Source: Incurvaria masculella
Taxonomy: Eukaryota > Arthropoda > Insecta > Lepidoptera > Incurvariidae
Length of the DNA: 64,000 bases
Assembly (NCBI GenBank): GCA_946894095.1
Contig: OX335642.1
Location: 879,021-943,020 of the forward strand
Reading direction: 5' to 3'
The notes beneath the pieces were generated by a model. The model worked only from the letters and a program-made list of their open reading frames with translations, searched no databases and had not been told where the DNA came from. Below are positions 57,662 through 64,000 of the stretch, piece by piece. Within the stretch, counting starts at the first letter, position 1, and every line of letters begins with the position of its first letter. The position numbers were made by a program, and so were the translations under genes.

Positions 57662-58452
57662 CAACTTTTTGAACTACAAAAATATCAATTAATTGTAAAA
57701 GGCTTGCTTGCAATGGCAAGCAAAAACTGTTATGTTGTTGACAAATTGCATTGCATTGAATTTGGAATGCGTGGAATCCATTGATGGTAGAAGCGGCATT
57801 ATTTATTTTAGATCCAATTTCACGTAACTGTCCTGATATTAAAGGATGTACCAGACTTTTACTGGTAAACCAGTAACCAGAGTTGTTTTATTTGCTATCC
57901 ATATCGACATTAAAATAAGTTATAAAGAAATAAATATGAAGAAATTGTTGTATATATGAAATATAGTTCATATTACGTAGATTAAGGTGCTCTGCTCTTG
58001 TCTTCTCTTGTCTCTTCTCGTCTGCTATTTCTTTAGATGATGTTTTCTTAAAAATCAATCACACCTAATGAAATAAACATATATATGTTTTTCTTGAAAT
58101 ACTATAAAAAAATATTTAAACGCATATAAGATATTTTCTATGATCATATTTTTCTGTGGTCCTTGCAATAAACAATATATCGTTATATGCTGAAGCAATT
58201 GAATACCAGTTCTCGAGTTTCGACCACTTTTATATGGAGATTTCACACTTGGGAAACAGGGACACAATTCGGTGAATACTGAAAGAAAAAAATTGCAGTG
58301 TTTCACAACAACTGAACCGAAAGAATGGGTCCATAGTATGATGTTCGCTCATTTCCTGCTCGGAATATCTCTGGTACTAAACGCTACAGTGCGAAGGTTT
58401 ATGGGTCTTAATAAACGCTATTTCGAGAGTTGGGTCTCAAACAAAAGATGAT
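57662..58452. other. unassigned sequence
   Basis: Includes a pyrimidine-rich run at 57990-58023. No gene or repeat named. Confidence 0.45.
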
Positions 58453-58485
58453 CTAGCCTTTGTTACTGAAACAATAGAGGATCAG
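58453..58485 (+). repeat. 33-bp segment shared with 59933-59965
   Basis: CTAGCCTTTGTTACTGAAAC and the next 13 bases are identical at both places, 1,480 bp apart, each followed by a GAGCTG-like sequence. The flanks differ. Confidence 0.85.
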
Positions 58486-59467
58486 GAGCTGTCTCGACGG
58501 AATTCGTTAGATTTGATATGCATAGGTACTCAAATTATATTATACTGATATACCAAACGCCATGTATCTAGTACCAGATCTATATGAATATTGCTAGTAG
58601 CTTCTAGCAACCAATATTCTAAAACAAAATGAAAGTTTAAGTGTCGCAGTAATTCCTGTTATCTTTGGTTATTTTCCAACTGCGATTTTTTGATTTTTTG
58701 CCTAAATATATAATTTTATTTTACCGATTCATTCTCTGTTATCTCGATTTGTATCAATTAACTTCGGGTTGGAGGAAAACATTAAGGGCCTGGTACTAGC
58801 CAAATCGCAAAGTTAGACGAGGCACCCCAAGTAAACTAACTAAGTCTGACGATTAAAAGTGTCATCCTTACAATATATGATTCCTTGTCTAGGAATCGAA
58901 TGATTTTCGTTAATGTATGTTTCCTTTTTCTATACAAAATACATTGCGGAAACGGTGTCCATTTCCGAACTTTTTTGACTAAATGTAGAAATCTGAAAGC
59001 AAATGGAATTTTTTGTTTATGCATATATGCTGTTTTTGCTTTTATCTAGAAATCGAATGACTTTCAGATTTCTAATGAGAAAAATCAACTTTTTTTATTT
59101 TTATTATTATTTAAATAAATGATGGAATAAAAAAATATTAACAATCCATTATCAGTCTGGAGTTCTATTTGGATTTGCTGAAGCGTTTCACTACATATTA
59201 TTACATTTGTTAAAAAGTGCATTTGTATGGCGCGAGTAGTTGGCTAGTCCTAGCGCCTTAATGGTTAGATTTTGGGAAAGTTTAAATTTATAATTTATAC
59301 AGATTAGTAACGTGAAGTTGAAAAACCGTAGGAAATCCTGCTTAATTGAAGCACAGTTTTAAATAAAACTAAATAATACCAATAATTTAACCCTTAATCA
59401 TTAGATTAGCATAGCCCTTAAATTTAAAAAAAAAAACCTTTTATTTCTTGCATAAATTACACTATTA
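58486..59467. other. unassigned sequence
   Basis: Includes a diffuse repeat: TAGGAATCGAATGATTTTCG near 58890 and TAGAAATCGAATGACTTTCA near 59046, each close to a fragment related to AAATCTGAAAG. Otherwise nothing. Confidence 0.4.
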
Positions 59468-59545
59468 CCTCTTTGGAGGAGGCCTTCACCCAAACTGGGG
59501 TTCTTGTAGCCCTTAAATTAAGGATATGTAAAATGTAGCCAAACC
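59468..59545 (+). pseudogene. RTE-type LINE C-terminal scrap
   Basis: The frame SLEEAFTQTGVLVALKLR matches the SLEEAF-TGG C-terminal signature of insect RTE endonuclease/reverse transcriptases. Only about 20 codons are recognisable. Confidence 0.45.
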
Positions 59546-59679
59546 GGTAGTGTACCTGGGATTTAAATGTATGTGTATTACATTAAGCCTACTTTCCAGT
59601 GCACTTGCGTACATGCATGTACACTCGGAAGGCAGACAGACGAGGTCACATGACCCAGTTCCCTGCTATCTCGCGGTGG

Positions 59680-60140
59680 CAGACTCACGTCGCAACGTTG
59701 CCAGATTTCGCTGAAAATCCGTGGAGACGAACAACGCAGCCATTGAAGCATCCGATTCCAAACTTGCAATAATTAATTTTAAACCGGTTTGGTGTGTATA
59801 CCAATTAGTATTTTTCAGTATAACTTTGAATGCACTGGCCAAACAGCATGCAAGTTCCGGAAGCAGACAGGTGAACAGGCAGACACGGCGCGACGATGCC
59901 AGATTTCACCGAAAAACCATGGAGACGGTTTTCTAGCCTTTGTTACTGAAACAATAGAGGATCAGAGCTGCAAACAAACATTATTGTATGCTGCTTTACT
60001 GTTTAAATTCAAGTGGGATAACATTAAGTCCCTCGGGACGCAGATAGATGTGGTAACATTATCTAGTTTGCTGCAATCACGAGGTGACAATTTCACGGCG
60101 AGCCGTTGCCAGAATTCGGTGGAAAGTCGCGGATTATTAT
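59680..60140 (+). repeat. three related segments at ~200-bp spacing
   Basis: CGTTGCCAGATTTCGCTGAA (59696), CGATGCCAGATTTCACCGAA (59892) and CGTTGCCAGAATTCGGTGGA (60104) share flanking GTGGAGACG or GGCGCGAC/GGCGAGC elements. This suggests a degenerate tandem array of about 200-bp units. The longer frames here (71-127 codons) have no motif. Confidence 0.5.
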
Positions 60141-60415
60141 TGTTATTATATTATTTTATTGTAATGCACTAGCAGCATCATGCTGATACGTGCACTTATT
60201 TTTATGCAGTGGCACTTTTGTCGAAGGCCGAAGTGATGCTAAAAAGATTCTGCTTTGAAGTACGTTAATGGTGTTAAATCAATACAAAGGGAAACAAATG
60301 TTAAAGCAAAGTTGGGTCTTGAAAAATTTAGAAAAGTATGTTCTAACGCTAATATTATCAGTGCAAAAGTGAGTATGTTTGTCTTTTAGAATTTTAGTTG
60401 CAGCCCGAAATAATG
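60141..60415. other. unassigned sequence
   Basis: Nothing recognisable. Confidence 0.5.
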
Positions 60416-60715
60416 TTTTTAGGGTTTCGTACCCAAAGGGTGCCAACGGAACCCTTTGCTGTCCGTCCATCCGTCCGTCCGTCCGTTCGTCCGTCCGTTC
60501 GTCCGTCTGTCACAGGGCTGTATCTCATGAACCATAATAAGTAGGCAGCTGAAATTTTGACAGAATATATATTTATTTTGCTCTACGACAACAAATAGAT
60601 AAAAGAAATTAAAGGCGGGCGCCATAAAAAAACATGAGTTTTTTTTCTGTTTAATCTTGTACGATGGTACGGAACCCTTCGTGTGCGAGTCCGACTCGCA
60701 CTTTGCTGGTTTTTT
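60416..60715 (-). mobile_element. GACG-core element, full length
   Basis: TTTTTAGGGTTTCGTACCCA to GAGTCCGACTCGCACTTTGC, core (CCGT)n with CCGTTCGT variants. The CTTAGTAATAGGG block next to the 3' hairpin is deleted. Confidence 0.85.
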
Positions 60716-62145
60716 TCGAGTGGAGCACGAAAACGCACAAAACTATTACAATAGGTAATTGTTGATATATTAACATTTAAAATCAAAACGAAAATATATC
60801 AAACAAAATCTTCAATCCGTCTTTCATCTTCTTAAAATGTTTACTAACTTTTTTATTATAAATAATTGATTTCGAATCATCTGCCGTCTTTAAGAGCTTT
60901 CGCGGTCTCCACAGGTTTCTGTGTAAGAATTTTTTGGTATAAAATTAATGTCACATGCATGACGCCGAGCGGTGTCGTGAGAGCCTGCATATGCGATACT
61001 CCGGCGGGTACAGTCGACAAAAAATATGAAATCAGAAAATATAATCTTATAATATAATATAATAATTTTGTAATTCAATAATAACTGACGTGTTGTGACG
61101 GTTATGGTGGGAAGATCACTGGTAGACGATTGTTTTTTTTTAATTCGTTTAATTCAAGTGTCTGCCAATCGCTTGAACTTTGATTACAACAGAGCTGTAG
61201 ATTTTTTTTATATCTGGGCAGGAATCCTGGTTTAATGGGAGCATAGCTACTAAGAGGCACCAACGAGCAGAAATGTTCGTGGAAAGCTATATCTGAGTTG
61301 AGTGAGCATGACAAATCCCACTTCATGACATGGCGGGCGTCTTCAGAAGTCCACGAAACTCGCTATCTTCTGTGATAGGATATTGCCGAGGTGAGGTTAG
61401 CTGCAGCAATATATAACTGTGATATTAATATTTTACAAGTCATGTTAGGTGGGATCGCAACTGCCAAAAACAAATGTCATCGCGACTACGATATGTCAAC
61501 AATACTAAAATGGCTTGTGTAAATATGAAAAAAAGTTAACTTATTTTAAGGTTTAAAGTGTTTTGTAAATTCTGAATACTTCCTCCAATTCAATAAATAA
61601 CAATAAAATCCTTAAACACCACGACAGTACCAAACATCACTTTAGGTTGAGATAGATAGCTGCACCTGGATTTAAGACTATTAAGCATAAGCATGATTTA
61701 TTCTAAGTGTCAAATATATATAATCTTTAAATAAGACTACTTGTTAGTCTAATTTTCACGAACGACCATTTGACCTAGTATTAAGATCGTGATAGGTGGT
61801 AATATTATTTCGTATTTATTTTACGTATTATTTGTACTTCAACTGCAAAATAAACATGTTTGCATTGTTTATTATATGCTACGTTGTTTTGCCATCCGTA
61901 CAACATTTTGCGGAAATTTCCTCTTACGACGTACAAATGTGGTTCACAGCTCCGCCCCCGCCGCGTGGCTGCCAAAACGCTCGCTGATTCTCGCAGACGG
62001 AACGAGATACAGGCGAATGCATTTCAGATGGATTTTACAAGTTCGGAGGAGACCGCAACCGCAAAACTCTGCTTTACCCTGTATTATATTGAGTGTAACT
62101 GTTCATATTATTCTTTTACGAACCTGATACCCAGTTAGAATTGAC
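60716..62145. other. unassigned sequence
   Basis: AT-rich with CpG-containing patches at 60950-61020 and 61940-62060. Three overlapping 63-112-codon plus-strand frames near 61790-62138 share no motif. No gene called. Confidence 0.45.
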
Positions 62146-62215
62146 TAGCTGAGGTTCCCGGCTTCGTTTGGGTCGGTCTAGTTTTGGACAATCACCCGAG
62201 CGGAGCTGGTAAAAT
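62146..62215 (+). mobile_element. GGCTCCGCTCGGG repeat, 5' fragment
   Basis: ACTAGCTGAGGTTCCCGGCT is the family start. CACCCGAGCGGAGCTGG about 45 bp later is an inverted version of CCGCTCGGG, so the fragment folds back on itself. Confidence 0.5.
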
Positions 62216-62269
62216 GCGCCCTCGGCCCCTGACCACCGCGTCGCATCACCCGCCCGGGTTATTACTTTA

Positions 62270-62647
62270 TTTTCGCTAATTGTTACTTCTTATTTCTTTG
62301 TGTTGGATTCATTTTCGCTAATTGCTACTTCTTATTTCTTTGTGTTGGATTCATTTTCGCTAATTGCTACTTTTTATTTCTTTGTGTTGGATTCATTTTC
62401 GCTAATTGCTACTTCTTATTTCTTTGTGTTGGATTCATTTTCGCTAATTGTTACTTCTTATTTCTTTGTGTTGGATTCATTTTCGCTAATTGCTACTTCT
62501 TATTTCTTTGTGTTGGATTCATTTTCGCTAATTGTTACTTCTTATTTCTTTGTGTTGGATTCATTTTCGCTAATTGTTATTTCTTATTTCTTTGTGTTGG
62601 ATTCATTTTCGCTTATTGTTACTTCTTATTTCTTTGCGTTGGATTCC
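62270..62647. repeat. 42-bp minisatellite, 9 units
   Basis: Nine units of exactly 42 bp (TTTTCGCTAATTGCTACTTC then TTATTTCTTTGTGTTGGATT CA), differing at C/T positions (GCTAC/GTTAC, GTTAT) and CTTATT in the last unit. Since 42 is divisible by three, one frame stays open for 116 codons with a 14-residue repeat. There is no ATG start, and I read it as non-coding. Confidence 0.95.
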
Positions 62648-62689
62648 TAAGGGTCTATACAGCGATAACTAACCCGTGACCCGTGCGCC

Positions 62690-63000
62690 GTATGCGATTT
62701 CTTTGCCTTTGCAGTCAATTTCGGCAACGCAGGTAAATCGTTAAATCCATGTACTTACGTATAATCTTAATCATTGTGTAAGTAGGAATGGCAGGACTGC
62801 AGGAGGATTAAAAATGATTCGAAAATGGTGGCAAAATTGGTAGACCCACCTTGTACTATAGTCATTAAGTAGTTCTTTTCTTAGATTTATTTCTTTAACT
62901 ATGTAAAGTATCCAAGCTTTACGGCCTATTCTACATACATATCATATTCGTTGAAAAAAGCGACGTACTTGCTTACTATGTTACAGTAGATTTTACTTGA
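62690..63000 (+). repeat. dispersed repeat, blocks B-C-A
   Basis: TTTGCAGTCAATTTCGGCAA (B), TTTATTTCTTTAACTATGTA (C) and ATATTCGTTGAAAAAAGCGA (A) occur in order. Compared with A-B-C-A' at 1250-1660, this is a circular permutation. Confidence 0.5.
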
Positions 63001-63557
63001 ATAATGTGTTCGAATAATGAATGATTCCACGAACATGTTGCCTCTCAGCATGAAAGGTCTGACGGATTGACCAATAATGTATGTTCCCATTTCCTCAGAT
63101 TACGAGCGAGCCTGAAACTGTCCTGAAAGCTAGTTTTTTGCGCTGAAACGTTGACTTATTCTTCGGATCAATCACAATCACTCACGACGAAGCTATTAGG
63201 AGGCATTTTATAAAGCTTACGTCATGCTTCGATGTCCGAATCCATTTTACGAAAGTTGTTCCACGGTCACGAATCCAAGTGTGCGAAGCCTTCGCATCCT
63301 TAAATATATAGGTTTATGTACGAAGTTTTTATATTAGGATTCACTTAGGGAAATATACAGCTCTTAAATAGGGGTTGTTAAACATCTTAATCTCCACCTC
63401 GTCCTTCAGTTCTCGGTTGTTGTTGTATGGTTTAATTTTTCACACTTGTTATATGTTCAATTATTTATTCATTTCTTTATTTGCAATTTTTTATATGAAC
63501 ACATCCCTATGAAAGAGGTAAGCAAATAATTCTGTACTGTTGGTGTTTTTGATTATT
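63001..63557. other. unassigned sequence
   Basis: Nothing recognisable. Confidence 0.5.
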
Positions 63558-63680
63558 CAACATCCGACCTGAGGTCCTTCAAACGTGGTGTAAAGAAGCA
63601 CCTGGTCGGCCGGCATGGTTTTCGCAGCCCCCTTGTTAGTTCGAAATCCCGTAGGCACCTTAAGAACGGCCCGTAAGCTA
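63558..63680 (+). pseudogene. LINE C-terminal scrap
   Basis: LRSFKRGVKKHLVGRHGFRS, PLVSSKSRRHLKNGP and stop. It shares SFK..(V/E)KKHL and (G)R.G...SK with 23461-23571. Probably the last codons of a retroelement polymerase; family not determined. Opposite to the 127-codon minus frame, which is a shadow. Confidence 0.4.
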
Positions 63681-63682
63681 TG

Positions 63683-64000
63683 CTCCCCATACAAACGTAG
63701 TTTACTAATCATTTGGAAACCGCTATTCCAATTAAATTTATATTTAATATCTAATATCTGGTAACAAATATCTGTGTCTGCATGCCTTTGTTTTTTTGAA
63801 AAATCCAAACCGAATGAAATGAATGCAAAAAGAAAATCTTCATTCGAATTTTGTTTTCTCTGTGGTTTGACCCAGATTACATTTACCGAAAAAAAAAGGC
63901 TGCATGCCACAGATATTTGTAGCCTAATATTAGATACCAAATATCAAGTAAGTTGGAACAGTGGTTTTCAAATCATTAGTAAACTACGTTTGTATGGGAG
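63683..64000. mobile_element. fold-back MITE reaching the window end
   Basis: CTCCCCATACAAACGTAGTT...CTATTCCAA (63683 on) is the near-perfect reverse complement of the last 48 bases of the window. The arms continue inward through AATATCTAATATCTGGTAAC and AAATATCTGTGTCTGCATGC, giving about 120 bp of mostly paired sequence per arm. The true right edge may lie beyond the window. Confidence 0.85.

Noticed and set aside
62300..62650. 116-residue repeat membrane-like protein
   Set aside because: Product of a 42-bp minisatellite without an ATG start; unit changes are not codon-biased.

Overview
This is a eukaryotic, AT-rich, repeat-dominated stretch with no recognisable intact host gene. Several things point to an insect, most probably a moth or butterfly. 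There are RTE-, Jockey/CR1- and R2-group-like retrotransposon remnants of the kinds common in Lepidoptera. There are eleven copies of a short element with a GACG/CGTC microsatellite core and a terminal AGGGTTCCGT/ACGGAACCCT hairpin, which I know as a frequent lepidopteran repeat. A short array of the insect telomere motif (TTAGG) is also present. The assignment to Lepidoptera is inference; no host protein supports it. The window reads as intergenic or intronic DNA.

Layout. 0-3.7 kb: SINE copies, a GACG element, and a Jockey-like LINE tail inserted in an older repeat. 4.5-6.8 kb: two copies of a 0.55 kb TTAA-flanked MITE, one nested inside a SINE. 6.9-7.7 kb: a very regular 40-bp minisatellite (20 units). 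7.7-31 kb: scattered SINEs, LINE relics, microsatellites and long stretches with nothing recognisable. 31.4-33.3 kb: a cluster of MITE and fold-back elements. 33.4-42.6 kb: GACG elements, SINEs and a 5'-truncated CR1/Jockey-type LINE with a nearly intact reverse transcriptase. 43.15-54.80 kb: one large insertion with LTR-retrotransposon architecture. It has 3,721-bp direct repeats that are almost identical, TGTAATG...CATTACA ends and a 4-bp CTAT target duplication, but no gag or pol. Its interior holds a decayed LINE and a tandem array built from SINE pieces. 55-64 kb: a TA-flanked MITE, more GACG elements, LINE tails, a 42-bp minisatellite and a fold-back element running to the window edge.

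The main biological points are three. First, the 11.6 kb non-coding LTR element looks young by its LTRs but carries old cargo. Second, two SINE types share one roughly 300-bp body and tail but have different heads, one tRNA-like and one 5S-rRNA-like. Third, a nested MITE insertion shows TTAA target use directly. The only sizeable protein-coding potential is the LINE reverse transcriptase at 38.3-40.4 kb, and it is broken. Other open frames are short or arise from repeats.
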